In this document: positions 1 through 9,512 of the stretch, piece after piece
Layout: each line of letters starts with the position of its first letter
Numbering within the stretch: the stretch's first letter is position 1
Assembly (NCBI RefSeq): GCF_000615905.1
Contig: NZ_BAMN01000007.1
Coordinates: 1 to 64,000, forward strand
Reading direction: 5' to 3'
Source of the DNA: Companilactobacillus nodensis DSM 19682 = JCM 14932 = NBRC 107160
GTDB taxonomy: Bacteria > Bacillota > Bacilli > Lactobacillales > Lactobacillaceae
Length of the DNA stretch: 64,000 nucleotides
Made by a program: the position numbers and the translations under genes
Notes under the pieces: generated by a model
The model's database searches: none
Told to the model about the DNA's origin: nothing
What the model saw: only the letters and a program-made list of their open reading frames with translations

Positions 1-99
1 CAAGATTAATAAGAAATTAATCATCAAATAAATTATTGAAATATTAGTTTATTTGATATAAAATTTTTAATAATAAGATAAGCATTCGAGGAATACTAA

Positions 100-828
100 A
101 TGACATTACTAAGCATGAGTTACCGTACTAATTACTTGCACACTTACTTCAAGACCACTGTTGTGATACCAGATTCCGGTAAAAAAGAATACAAGGCTGT
201 CTGGCTATTACACGGATACACTGGTGATGATACAGCTTGGATACGCCATGCTAATATTGAAGAGTTAGCGAGAAAACATGATTGGGCTGTCATTATGCCT
301 GAAGCTCGCAATGCCTTCTATACTGACTCAGATTTCATCCCTTATTACTCATTCTTTGTTAAAGAACTAATTCCAAAAATCCAGGGAATGTTCCCAATCT
401 CCTCTAAACCTGAAGACAATTACATTGTCGGATCCAGTATGGGTGGATATGGAGCCTTGAAGATCGGCTTCACCAATGCTGATAAATTTAGCAAAATTGC
501 AGCATTGTCTCCTATTACTGACATCGAAAAATTTAGGAATAATCCTCAATGCCCAATGGACAAGAAGACCTTTGACAGCATCTTCGGAACTGCCAAAAAG
601 ATTCATGATAACCAGCTTGCAACAATCTTCAATCGACTCCAACCTCGACAAAAAGTTCTGACAGTTTGTGGCGATGAAGATTACATGCACGAAGACAATA
701 TTATGTTCAAAAACTTTATGACCATTCATTTGACTGATAACTACACCTGGATGCCTGTTGATGGAGACCATTCTTGGGTCACTTGGGTTGGTAACATTGA
801 TAAAGTATTTAAATGGTTAGAAAACTAA
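100..828 (+). CDS. Alpha/beta-hydrolase esterase (tributyrin esterase / EstA-like)
   Basis: A 242-residue cytoplasmic serine esterase, probably acting on short-chain acyl esters. The nucleophile elbow G-S-S-M-G-G places the catalytic serine near residue 113. An LLHGY oxyanion segment lies near residues 36-40, and a DGDHSW motif near residue 228 supplies the likely catalytic histidine. No signal peptide is visible. The ATG at 100 has a GAGGAA ribosome site about 8 bases upstream; a second ATG 15 bases later is possible. The family also includes S-formylglutathione hydrolases, so the substrate is uncertain. It is a single-gene unit closed by a hairpin shared with the convergent nupC gene. Confidence 0.85.
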   Translation: MTLLSMSYRTNYLHTYFKTTVVIPDSGKKEYKAVWLLHGYTGDDTAWIRHANIEELARKHDWAVIMPEARNAFYTDSDFIPYYSFFVKELIPKIQGMFPISSKPEDNYIVGSSMGGYGALKIGFTNADKFSKIAALSPITDIEKFRNNPQCPMDKKTFDSIFGTAKKIHDNQLATIFNRLQPRQKVLTVCGDEDYMHEDNIMFKNFMTIHLTDNYTWMPVDGDHSWVTWVGNIDKVFKWLEN

Positions 829-830
829 AA

Positions 831-868
831 AAGTTTGAAGTCTATTAAAAAGGCTTCAAACTTTTTTT
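831..868. terminator. Bidirectional terminator between esterase and nupC
   Basis: Inverted repeat AAGTTTGAAG/CTTCAAACTT flanked by an A-run on the left and a T-run on the right, so it can stop both convergent transcripts. Confidence 0.85.
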
Positions 869-900
869 GATACCATCCTGGAAGATGCCATTTTATTATT

Positions 901-2112
901 TTACCAAACGAACAGTCCTACAAACGCGGCTGACAATAACGAAACCAGAACACCTGATAACAACATGTAACCAACATTTTTAGAAATAACATCGTTCTTT
1001 TCCTTATCAACTATTCCTTTGAAACAACCGATGATCATACCCAAGGTCGAGAAATTAGCAAATGACGTGATAAAGACTGTTAAAACAGCTTTGAAATGCG
1101 GATCAAAGTTACTTATCGTACTAGTAACCTTTCCCATTACAACAAACTCGTTTGTAACCAATTTTGTACCCATATACTGGGCCATTTGAAAGGAATCATG
1201 ACCATTCAATCCCAATAACCAAGCGAATGGATACATGATGATTCCTAAAATATGTTCCAAAGTTAACCAAGGATTAACCAATTGTAAAATCTTATCGATC
1301 AAAGCAGCCAATGCAACAAAGGCGATAACATTTGCGGCAATAATCAAAATCAATTTACCCGCACCTAAGATTGAATCACCCAAGAATGAGAAGAATGGCT
1401 CTTTCTTACCACTATCTCCCTCACCACTCAGCTTAGCAATCGTGTCCTCTGCTGGTGTGACTGTGACTGGGTTCAGCAAACTCGTCACAATGATCGAATT
1501 GATTATATTGATCGGAATTGCTGTTAAAATAAATCTTCCTGGCATCATTTGAATATAAGAGCCAATGATAGATGCCGTGACACAACTCATCGACATCATC
1601 GCTAATGTCACATTACGCTGTGACTTCATTTGTTTCAACTGTAAACTCGATACAGCAAGTGCTTCAGTATTACCCAAAAACATCATTTCAACTGCGAAGA
1701 ATGATTCAAACTTCGGTTGACCCGTGACGAACGACAATCCTTTACCGATCCACTTAATAATGAAAGGTAGAATACCGATATACGTTAAAATATCAAACAA
1801 TGGCACAATTAGTAAAATTGGTAATAATGCACTAGTGACAAAATCCATACTTTTTACATGCACCCAACTAGGCAATGCAAACTCGATTCCGACATAGGCA
1901 ACCTGTACTAACCAATTAAACCCATTCGCAGCGCCCGAAACAATCGCACGCCCGATCCCAAAACTTGTTAAAAACCAAGCCAATAGTAAATTAAGAGCAA
2001 TCATAATTCCAATTGACTTCCAGTGAATGTTCTTTTTGTTCTTCGAGAACAAAAACGCAATAGCAAGAAAAACTACTAGACCTATAATATTAATTATAAG
2101 GTAGATACCCAT
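901..2112 (-). CDS. nupC: NupC-type concentrative nucleoside permease
   Basis: A 403-residue polytopic membrane protein of the concentrative nucleoside transporter (CNT) family, which imports nucleosides with protons or sodium. The N-terminal helices, the long gating/nucleoside-recognition core and the motif NGHDSFQMAQYMGTKLVTNE-like region near residues 303-323 match NupC proteins. Length is normal for the family. The start ATG is preceded by AAGGGGAAAA. It is monocistronic here. Substrate choice (pyrimidine versus purine nucleosides) cannot be read from sequence alone. Confidence 0.9.
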   Translation of the reverse strand: MGIYLIINIIGLVVFLAIAFLFSKNKKNIHWKSIGIMIALNLLLAWFLTSFGIGRAIVSGAANGFNWLVQVAYVGIEFALPSWVHVKSMDFVTSALLPILLIVPLFDILTYIGILPFIIKWIGKGLSFVTGQPKFESFFAVEMMFLGNTEALAVSSLQLKQMKSQRNVTLAMMSMSCVTASIIGSYIQMMPGRFILTAIPINIINSIIVTSLLNPVTVTPAEDTIAKLSGEGDSGKKEPFFSFLGDSILGAGKLILIIAANVIAFVALAALIDKILQLVNPWLTLEHILGIIMYPFAWLLGLNGHDSFQMAQYMGTKLVTNEFVVMGKVTSTISNFDPHFKAVLTVFITSFANFSTLGMIIGCFKGIVDKEKNDVISKNVGYMLLSGVLVSLLSAAFVGLFVW

Positions 2113-2224
2113 TTTTTATTTTCCCCTTTGTATTTCTGATGTCGACAACTCCAGTATGATTAATATAATATCATTTATTAACTAATTAAAACGTTAAAGA
2201 TAACTTTTTATGACATGGTAAATA

Positions 2225-2260
2225 AAAAAGCCTCATCGAATATTACCGATGAGGCTTTTA
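2225..2260 (-). terminator. Terminator of citX
   Basis: Stem GCCTCATCG/CGATGAGGC with an 8-base loop, followed on the minus strand by a T-run; it sits directly after the citX stop codon. Confidence 0.85.
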
Positions 2261-2785
2261 ATTGTTATTTATCAAATTACTAATATGAGCTTGTAATTCT
2301 TTCACGGTGTGATTATGATCTCTGATACATTCTGAAGCTGAATTATCACAAATCAAACATTTTCGAGGTTTTAACTTGAGATCCTCTCGCTTCAAGGCAC
2401 CTAATGTATCGCCATGTACTATATAGACATCTATGTCAAAAATTGACCCTAACGGCGAATCATTTTCATATTTAACTGCAGCAGTTTTAACGATTTGCGC
2501 ATCAGAATTAACAATGGCGAATGCCTCTGGGCCAGTTGCTATATCCCATATTATACGTTTTTTTATATCAAAATCACTGACAAAATCTTTGAAACCTTTC
2601 TCAAAAATCTCACTTAAATATTCATTATTCTTAATTGGTCCTGGAATCCGTAAGCTGGCATTGACGAGTGAAGCATAATCTGGAACTTCATCTGATAAAT
2701 ACTTTCTTTCACCCATACTAGCTTTATGGCTGCGGGCTATCTGCTTATCGTCTTGTTCAAAACCTTCAGCAAAAACATTGACCAT
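2258..2785 (-). CDS. citX: CitX-like apo-citrate lyase phosphoribosyl-dephospho-CoA transferase (orphan)
   Basis: A 175-residue protein resembling CitX, the enzyme that attaches the 2'-(5''-phosphoribosyl)-3'-dephospho-CoA prosthetic group to the citrate lyase acyl carrier subunit. The family signature is visible as LGSIFDIDVY near residues 116-125 and RKCLICDNSASEC near residues 143-155, followed by a histidine-containing C-terminus. The start has an AGGAGTG ribosome site. In citrate fermenters citX lies within citCDEFXG; here no citrate lyase, carrier or CitG gene is adjacent. It may serve a cit operon elsewhere or be a relic. Confidence 0.8.
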   Translation of the reverse strand: MVNVFAEGFEQDDKQIARSHKASMGERKYLSDEVPDYASLVNASLRIPGPIKNNEYLSEIFEKGFKDFVSDFDIKKRIIWDIATGPEAFAIVNSDAQIVKTAAVKYENDSPLGSIFDIDVYIVHGDTLGALKREDLKLKPRKCLICDNSASECIRDHNHTVKELQAHISNLINNN

Positions 2786-2918
2786 TATTTAACACTCCTA
2801 AATTCATGAAATACTTTGGCATCGCGCCAACTATGTAATATTCTACCATGAATATAGCTATACACATCGACCAATATTTCATAAGTATAATTACAATATA
2901 TGACCCTATTAGACGAAC

Positions 2919-3641
2919 TCAAATTCGATTAACAAAATCTTTGAACAGCTGTAATTCTTCAGGATATTCTTCCCAAAGATTCTCGGGATGCCATTGTACT
3001 GCCTGGATACTGGCATCATCATTTTCGATCCCCTAAGTCACACCATCGGGTGCAGTTGCTACTATTCTTACACTGGAAGCCGGTTCCTTAATAGCTTGAT
3101 GATGACGAGAATTAACAAAGACCTCATCCCCAACAGACTTTTGTAAGAACGAATCAGTAACTTGAACATGATGAACCGGAATATCCCCCGCAGCTTTCTG
3201 GTGATGCATCAACAAAGTCGGCTCATCATATTGGGTAGCCAGGTCTTGATAAACTGAACCTCCTAATGCAACATTAATAACCTGTGCACCACGACAAATA
3301 CCTAGGATGGGAACATGCTTAGCAACTGCCTTTTTTATCAATGAGATTTCAGAGACGTCACGCTTTCTATTGGTCGTTCCTAATTCAGGAATGGGTTCTT
3401 CACCCATAAAAGTTGGATCAACATCGGGTCCACCAGTAAAAATAATCCCATCGAGAACTGTTAACAAGTCATCTTGTTTGTCTAATGAAGATGCATCATA
3501 GTATGGCAAACTAATTGGTACACCTCCAGCCTGCAAAACTGCATTGACCGCTGGTCTAGGGACAAAGTCTGCCTTGCTTTCATTGATGGCTGAGGCTGGT
3601 TCGAGAAACACATCTGCTGTGATACCAATTAACTTGCTCAT
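2919..3641 (-). pseudogene. Class I glutamine amidotransferase (PuuD/peptidase C26-like), interrupted by in-frame TAG
   Basis: Reads as a gamma-glutamyl-gamma-aminobutyrate hydrolase-like enzyme. FTGGPDVDP and the nucleophile motif GICRGAQ are present, so the catalytic cysteine is intact. An amber codon at 3033-3035 stops translation after DGVT. In the same frame the reading continues GIENDDASIQAVQWHPE to a TGA at 2919, so the truncated product lacks the catalytic His-Glu of QWHPE. A GAG-to-TAG substitution would explain it. The start at 3641 is chosen for GGAGAA seven bases upstream and the family N-terminus MSKLIGIT; an upstream extension to 3680 is unlikely. It is inactive if the stop is real. 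Confidence 0.8.
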
Positions 3642-3778
3642 ACTATTCTCCTTCAAAAAAAGTCTAAAATTAGAATACATCCAAATTTAGACTAATTATA
3701 TAGTTATTTTATTTATATGTCTTTAATACTGTCTTCATAATTGAACAAAATAATATCAATATTATGTATTTTATATTT

Positions 3779-3792
3779 TGTAATCGTTTCCG
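3779..3792. promoter_or_regulatory. cre-like site between puuD-like and guaD
   Basis: TGTAATCGTTTCCG matches the catabolite-responsive consensus TGNAANCGNTNNCA at all but the last base. It lies in the divergent promoter region, so CcpA could act on either gene. Confidence 0.5.
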
Positions 3793-3905
3793 TTTATATC
3801 AATGAATAATTATTAAAATAATTTAATTTATTTCCGAACAATTCTCCCTTTATAAAATGAATTATTCATGTTAACCTAATATCAACTTAAATAAGGAAGT
3901 GTTAG

Positions 3906-5240
3906 ATTATCACCTATCAAATTGTTTTTGAGGGAGCTGTTTTCTCTTCAGCATCGTTTGACAAGGCGGATTTTTCACCCAAAGTTCTCACATGTATTGA
4001 TCGATCAGGAATGATTGATCGTGTAATATCTGTCGATGAACCGGATTTTAAATCGGTCAAACAAACTGCTGAAAATCACAACATTCTTCATGTCATACCA
4101 AAAAGCAGTTATCTGCTACCAGGATTCACAGATTTACACGTCCATGCACCGCAATGGCCTCAAGCTGGTCTTGCTTTGGACAAACCATTAAATGAGTGGC
4201 TGCAAACCTATACTTTCCCACTTGAAGCAAAATACCAAAACTTAGATTTTGCTAAAAAAAGCTACCAAAGCCTTGTCAAAGAATTACTGGCTAATGGAAC
4301 CACAACTGTTTTATACTTTGGCTCCATCCATACTGAAGCCAATCTCGTCTTGGCACAAATTTGTGCTGACATGGGACAAAGGGCCTTCATTGGAAAAGTT
4401 GCGATGGATAATCCGGACCAAACTCCAGATTTCTATCGAGATAATTCTGCTCAAGAAGCACTGGAGCAAACAGAAGTCTTCATTCAACGACTCCAAAAAT
4501 TACAAAAAGAAACAAACTCTGAACTCGTCCCCGTGATAACACCGAGATTCGTACCAAGTTGCACCGATGAAACCCTCGAAGGATTAGGTCAACTGGCCAA
4601 AAAATATGACCTTCCAATCCAATCACACTGCAGTGAGAGCATCTGGGAAGATCAATACGCCATCGATAGATTTGGCATGCGTGACGCTGAAGTCCTCGAC
4701 AAGTTCAACTTGCTGACTGACAAAGCAGTCATGGCACATGGTACACAATTAAGTGATTCCGATCTTGATTTATTTAACGAAAGAAACACGGCTGTTGCCC
4801 ACTGTCCTATTTCTAATATTTTCTTTGGTAGTTCCGTATTACCTGTCAGACACGTTCATGACAAGAATGTTGAACTTGGAATGGGAACTGATATTGCCGG
4901 TGGATACTCTCCAAGTATTTATCGTAATATCCAGCAAGCCGTCATGTCCTCACAAATGTTACAAGACGCTGGCACAAGGAATGCACGCATCACTGCTGCT
5001 AATGCGTTTTACCTTGCAACAGTCGGTGGCGCCAAAGCTCTCCACATACCGACCGGACAAATAAAAGCTGGTTATAAAGCTGATTTACAAATAGTGAACG
5101 ATCAATATTCTGATGTTATGTCGAATAACGAAAATGATATTTTTGAACGTCTGATCTATCACACGACTAAATCCCAAATTAATGAAGTTTATGTTTCTGG
5201 AAAACAAGTAATCAATCGAGGAGAGAATAATGGAAAATAA
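3906..5240 (+). CDS. guaD: Guanine deaminase, apparent ATT start
   Basis: Zinc amidohydrolase that converts guanine to xanthine. The metal motif TDLHVHAPQW, the QSHCSES segment, AHGTQL and the MGTDIAGGYSPS motif are all present. The first ATG in frame is at 4011, which would remove about 35 residues including a family-like stretch (TYQIVFEGAVFSSASF). No ATG, GTG or TTG occurs in that stretch. An AAGGAAG ribosome site lies six bases before an ATT codon at 3906, which gives a full-length 444-residue protein. The start is therefore either a rare ATT or a mutated ATG. It overlaps the next permease gene by 11 bases, so the two are co-transcribed. Confidence 0.8.
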   Translation: MITYQIVFEGAVFSSASFDKADFSPKVLTCIDRSGMIDRVISVDEPDFKSVKQTAENHNILHVIPKSSYLLPGFTDLHVHAPQWPQAGLALDKPLNEWLQTYTFPLEAKYQNLDFAKKSYQSLVKELLANGTTTVLYFGSIHTEANLVLAQICADMGQRAFIGKVAMDNPDQTPDFYRDNSAQEALEQTEVFIQRLQKLQKETNSELVPVITPRFVPSCTDETLEGLGQLAKKYDLPIQSHCSESIWEDQYAIDRFGMRDAEVLDKFNLLTDKAVMAHGTQLSDSDLDLFNERNTAVAHCPISNIFFGSSVLPVRHVHDKNVELGMGTDIAGGYSPSIYRNIQQAVMSSQMLQDAGTRNARITAANAFYLATVGGAKALHIPTGQIKAGYKADLQIVNDQYSDVMSNNENDIFERLIYHTTKSQINEVYVSGKQVINRGENNGK

Positions 5241-6572
5241 AAGCAGCTTATTAGTTGGACCTGACGACAAAGTTGGATTCGGTGAAGCAGGGTTCTTAGG
5301 ACTGCAACACGTTCTAGCAATGGATATCTATGTCCCACCAATTATTTTGGCCGGCATGATGGCTATGGGGGTTGGCGACCAAATGAGTCTCTTGCAGTCA
5401 ACTTTCCTGGCAGCCGGAATCGGTACTATCCTCCAAACTTATGTATTCATGAAAATGCCCGTATCGCAGGACCATCGTTTGTACCATTAGGCGCAGCGGC
5501 TGGTGTCGTCTTAGCTTCAGGTGGACTCAAAGGAAATGGTATGGGTACTCTGATCGGCTCACTACTGATTGGAGCAATCATCTTGATCATCCTGGGTATT
5601 ACTGGGGTCTTCCAAAAGGTCATCAGTAAACTTGTTCCCGCACTGGTCGGTGGCACGATCATCACTTGTGTTGGATTATCATTGATTCCTTCAGCTTTGA
5701 ATGATAACATCTTCAAAGCATCTGGAAATATCAACAACAATATCATCCTAGCTTCGATCACCGCTTTAACACTTCTCGTTTCAGTTGGTATTAGTAATCG
5801 ATTCCCACAAGTTAGAAGATTCTTCAGAACTGGTTCAATCATCTTAGCACTTGGAGTCGGCACTGTTGTTTCAACTCTCATGGGAATATTTGATTGGAAG
5901 ACCGTTGGGGATGCCGCATGGTTCAGTGTTCCAACCGGTACAGTTCTCAAGTATGGTATTCACTTCTCACCTTCAGCTATTATTACGTTTATTATCATCT
6001 ATGCTGTCATTACAACTGAAACAACTGGTACATGGTTCGCCATGGGAGCCGTTACCAACCATGAAATCAGTAAGAAACAATGGAACATGGGTATCATCGG
6101 TGAAGGCTTCAGTTGTTTAGTCGCTGCATTGCTAGGAACAACACCAGTTACGGGTTACTCAACCAATGCTGGTGTCATTTCTATCACCGGTGTTGCTAGT
6201 AAACGTGTCTTCTTGTTCGCTGGTATTTGGTTCTCTGTTTTAGGATTCTTCAGTAAACTATCAGCCTTCCTAGCCGCCATCCCTGCACCAGTTATCGGTG
6301 GTGTCTTCGCAATTATCTGTGTAACGATCATGTTGAATGGGTTGAATGTTATTCGTGGTCTACATACGACCGACCGCGATATCTATATTATTGGATTACC
6401 AATTATCCTGACGCTTGCACTAGTCTTATTACCAGCCAACGTCACAAAACAAGCACCACAGATCATCCAATATTTACTAGGATCACCAATTGCTGCGGCG
6501 GCCGTTGCAGCAATACTATTAAACCTCTTAATGCCAAGAATAAAAGAACTCTCAACTACAAAATCAGCATAA
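5230..6572 (+). pseudogene. NCS2-family purine permease (guanine/xanthine/hypoxanthine type), frameshifted
   Basis: Membrane permease of the nucleobase:cation symporter-2 family. Frame one encodes the N-terminus (GFLGLQHVLAMDIYVPP) through FMKMPV. A second frame continues IAGPSFVPLGAAAGVV to the C-terminus at 6572. The join near 5463 is restored by adding one A (GTAATCGCAGG instead of GTATCGCAGG). About 447 residues would be normal for the family. Translational overlap with guanine deaminase suggests import of guanine or export/import of xanthine. It is either a real null allele or a sequencing deletion. Confidence 0.85.
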
Positions 6573-6613
6573 AAAATGTTCAGGTTGCCAATATGCAATC
6601 TGAACATTTTTTG
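6572..6613. terminator. Bidirectional terminator
   Basis: Strong hairpin AATGTTCAG/CTGAACATT extended by TTGC/GCAA, with A-run and T-run on either side. It serves the guaD-permease unit and the convergent acetyltransferase. Confidence 0.85.
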
Positions 6614-6615
6614 AT

Positions 6616-7776
6616 TTAGAAGTAATCTCTCAACTGTGGCTTTTCTGAGACAAGTGCATGGCTCAATCTATCGATTGAAACAGCATCACCATTAACTGCA
6701 CCATAATGTGCTAACGAATCAAGCTGACGAGTCCCAAACATCGCCTTAGTCAAGGTTTCGATAGTAATTTGAATCGTTCCAGGTTCTTGTGTTTTTTCAA
6801 ATTTAACATCACCATTCTTGATCGACAATCTCCAATGATGATTATTCCACTTCAAGGAATCCGTGACCTCAATTACGATTGGATCAAGATTGTACTTGAT
6901 AAACGGATACTTCATTACAAAACTCTTTAAGTTGACGATTCGAGCTGACATATAAGGAACCGTTCTAACGTCTGCAATTTTAGGCTCATCCAACAGATCT
7001 GTTTTAACTTCCGAATCATCTGATTCATATACAAACTTATCAAATGTTGATGAATGTTTAGTTACAAAACTTGCAAGAGCGCGATAGCTATTTGGATCTT
7101 TGGTTACCCACTCGTGAATCTTGAGTGTGTCGCCTTCCTTAGAGTAGAACAAATATCCACCCAAATTATCGTCATCCTCATAATACAGTGCTGCAAACCA
7201 ATCCGAGTGCTTATAAGCCATATGATCCCACCACCAGTCTTCACGGTTGACTCCGCCTAAAGAATTGTGATTATCATAAAGTTTTCTAGCTTGAACAGGA
7301 ACCTCAGATAAACTGACCCGCTCAACATGACCAACCTTCGGTGCCTTAATATGCGTCCACTTATCACTAGGAATCTCCATTAAGACATGATCAAAAACAT
7401 GCTCATAACCAAATTGACGATAGAACTCATACGAAAATGGTGCTAGATACGACAATGTAACATTATTCTTGTACATGTCCTTCATTGCTGCGTTGATAAG
7501 CTTACCAGCACCACCCTTACCTGCAAATTCGGGCGCACTCATCACGTCACCGATCCCATTCATATGATAATTTACGCCATGAAAATCAACTGTGAACGGA
7601 ATGCTGAACAGTCCGCTTCCCAGCTTGTCACCATTCATAATCCCATAAACTAAAGAATGCTCATATCTAGTGTGAAGGGCATTCTTTTTTTGTTCGCTAT
7701 CTTCACGATTGAAGGAATAAAGATACAAATCATAAAACTTATCGAAATCCTTAATTCCCAAACTATAATTTGCCAT
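6616..7776 (-). CDS. Eis-type GNAT N-acetyltransferase with SCP2-like C-terminus
   Basis: A 386-residue protein with the architecture of the Eis family: an N-terminal GNAT fold with acetyl-CoA loop (EFAGKGGAGKLI near residues 83-94), a second degenerate GNAT domain, and a C-terminal sterol-carrier-like domain. The motif LAPFSYEFYRQFGYE near residues 111-125 is typical. Eis relatives acetylate amines such as aminoglycosides or polyamines, but lactobacillar members are uncharacterised, so the substrate is unknown. The start ATG has GGAGGG upstream. It is monocistronic. Confidence 0.85.
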   Translation of the reverse strand: MANYSLGIKDFDKFYDLYLYSFNREDSEQKKNALHTRYEHSLVYGIMNGDKLGSGLFSIPFTVDFHGVNYHMNGIGDVMSAPEFAGKGGAGKLINAAMKDMYKNNVTLSYLAPFSYEFYRQFGYEHVFDHVLMEIPSDKWTHIKAPKVGHVERVSLSEVPVQARKLYDNHNSLGGVNREDWWWDHMAYKHSDWFAALYYEDDDNLGGYLFYSKEGDTLKIHEWVTKDPNSYRALASFVTKHSSTFDKFVYESDDSEVKTDLLDEPKIADVRTVPYMSARIVNLKSFVMKYPFIKYNLDPIVIEVTDSLKWNNHHWRLSIKNGDVKFEKTQEPGTIQITIETLTKAMFGTRQLDSLAHYGAVNGDAVSIDRLSHALVSEKPQLRDYF

Positions 7777-7852
7777 AATATTCCCTCCTTTATTATTAAA
7801 TTTAACTTTAAATTAACCGATTGCGAGACATCTATCAAGAAATACACACTTT

Positions 7853-8632
7853 TTATTCATCCTCTGCAATATTCTCTGATAAACCACGCTTTGGCTGCTC
7901 GATCATTTTGTGATAAGCGTTGCTGGCACTCTGTTCCAGTATATAAACCAAAGGAACCTGTGTCGTAACATTGATCTGCCCATTTCTGATTTGTGGCAAA
8001 TCATACGAAATGGGAAAATCCACAATTTGATTCAAAGAAGAATATGAATTAGCAGTCAATGCAATCGTTGCCGCTCCATTTTGTTTATAATACTTTGCCT
8101 GCTGAATCGAGTTTGGAGTTTCACCAGAAACAGATACTACAATCAAAAGAGTTTTGGAAAAATCTCGATCAGCTAGTGGTTCGGGTTGAAACGGGTCAGC
8201 AATTGGCAATGAATAAATACCATAACTTGATAAAAGGCTCGAACCATACTGAGCAATCTTGCCACTATTACCCACACCGAAGAAAAGAACCAAATCCGCG
8301 GCATTAATCATCTGTGCTGCTTGATTTATTTTTTTATCAAATGTACCTTCTTGAACTATTGTCTTGAAAAAATTCTGAATTGGCTCAACACTACTATCAT
8401 TGAAAGTTCTTACAGGCTGATTTTGATTATGCTTAAGAGCAAACTTAAACTCTGAAAAACCGCCATAATTCATTTTCTTTAAAAATCGTAAAACGGTTGT
8501 CGTCGAAACTTGTGCCTCATTAGCCAAATCTCTGATAGTCATATTCTCGACTTCTTCCAAGTGTCCGACAATGTACTTGTACACTATCAGTTCAAGTCGA
8601 TTAAGTTCATGAACCTTCTGATATGGAAACAT
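7853..8632 (-). CDS. MurR/RpiR-family transcriptional regulator
   Basis: About 259 residues. An N-terminal HTH_6 domain (TIRDLANEAQVSTTTVLRFLKKMNY) is followed by a SIS sugar-phosphate-binding domain with FFGVGNSGKIAQ and VSGETPNSIQQAK. Such proteins sense phosphosugars. The ATG at 8632 has GAGGGGTGC upstream and is preferred over an in-frame TTG 69 bases earlier. It lies just downstream of PTS IIA/IIB genes on the same strand with an 86-base gap, so it probably regulates that operon. The cognate sugar cannot be inferred. Confidence 0.88.
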   Translation of the reverse strand: MFPYQKVHELNRLELIVYKYIVGHLEEVENMTIRDLANEAQVSTTTVLRFLKKMNYGGFSEFKFALKHNQNQPVRTFNDSSVEPIQNFFKTIVQEGTFDKKINQAAQMINAADLVLFFGVGNSGKIAQYGSSLLSSYGIYSLPIADPFQPEPLADRDFSKTLLIVVSVSGETPNSIQQAKYYKQNGAATIALTANSYSSLNQIVDFPISYDLPQIRNGQINVTTQVPLVYILEQSASNAYHKMIEQPKRGLSENIAEDE

Positions 8633-8718
8633 GAAGCACCCCTCTTTTATACAAATTCTGTTATTAATTATTAAATAAAAAATTGGGGTACAATTCCCCA
8701 ATTCAATTGGTATTAAAA

Positions 8719-9051
8719 TTAGTCTTTGGAATCTAATTTTTTGTACAGATCAACAATTTCTCCAGCAAGATCTCTAAACGTTATAGCATTCATAATATGA
8801 TCTTGTGCATGCACCATCATTAGCGAAACTTCAGCATGCGTTCCATTTGCCTCAGCCGTCAACATCTGCGTCTGAACGTTGTGCGCTTTTATTAGAAACT
8901 GATCTGATTCGTCCAACTTTTGATCAGCCTCCGTAAATTGACCCTTCTTTGCCGCGTGGATGGCTTCAAATGCAGAACTCTTGGCACTTCCACCATTAAT
9001 GATCAATTTCATAGCTACTTCCAATTGCTCATCATGCTCTTCTTCGGCCAT
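8719..9051 (-). CDS. PTS lactose/cellobiose-family EIIA
   Basis: A 110-residue soluble phosphocarrier of the Lac/Cel EIIA family. The phosphorylation motif VHAQDHIMNA places the active histidine near residue 81, and the helical trimer fold is consistent with the sequence. It accepts phosphate from HPr and passes it to EIIB. The start has GAGGATTC upstream. It follows the EIIB gene by 28 bases. No EIIC permease or phospho-glycosidase is adjacent, so the substrate is open (cellobiose, lactose or chitobiose types share this EIIA). Confidence 0.88.
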   Translation of the reverse strand: MAEEEHDEQLEVAMKLIINGGSAKSSAFEAIHAAKKGQFTEADQKLDESDQFLIKAHNVQTQMLTAEANGTHAEVSLMMVHAQDHIMNAITFRDLAGEIVDLYKKLDSKD

Positions 9052-9079
9052 TTTAGAATCCTCGACTTGAATTAGATTT

Positions 9080-9390
9080 TTATTCCTTGATCAAAGATAC
9101 GGCACGTTTGAATACTTTTTCACCATTCATCATTCCATAGTCTTGCATACTGATAACTTCGACCGGAACATCGAGTTTATCTTTGAATTGACCTTCAAGA
9201 TACCTAACTTGAGGCCCTAACATCAATACGTCCGGATTTTTTCATCCAACTTAGCGTCTGCATCAGCGGCCGATGTTGCAAAAATCTCAGCGTTAATCCC
9301 GTTAGCTTCAGCGGCCTTTTGCATTTTTGAAACCAATAAACTTGTTGACATACCTGCGGCGCAGCATAACATAATTGTTTTTTCTGCCAT
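9080..9390 (-). pseudogene. PTS lactose/cellobiose-family EIIB, frameshifted
   Basis: The first frame starts [20 protein letters not shown], with the phosphorylated cysteine in the C-A-A-G-M-S-T loop. It runs to ADAKLDEK and then hits a stop. The second frame continues [20 protein letters not shown] to AVSLIKE and a TAA at 9080. The break is in a run of six T on the + strand (9238-9243); one extra base restores a 103-residue EIIB. It is the promoter-proximal gene of the EIIB-EIIA-RpiR cluster. Without repair, phosphotransfer through this EIIA would fail. Confidence 0.8.
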
Positions 9391-9446
9391 AATGAGAGCT
9401 CCTCTATGTAATAAATTTATTTATTTGTTTTAATAAAAGACATTAT

Positions 9447-9462
9447 ATTAAAGCGTTTCCAA
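9447..9462 (-). promoter_or_regulatory. cre-like site upstream of PTS EIIB
   Basis: On the minus strand TTGGAAACGCTTTAAT fits WTGNAARCGNWWWCAW with one mismatch. It is 57 bases before the EIIB start, which suits CcpA control of a sugar PTS. Confidence 0.5.
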
Positions 9463-9512
9463 TAGACAACTAGATTGTATAACCGGTTCTTGCCATATGC
9501 AAGATGTTTTTT

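Noticed and set aside
2848-3036. Plus-strand 62-codon ORF opposite the amidotransferase tail
   Set aside because: It is antisense to the in-frame continuation of the interrupted gene and has no ribosome site.
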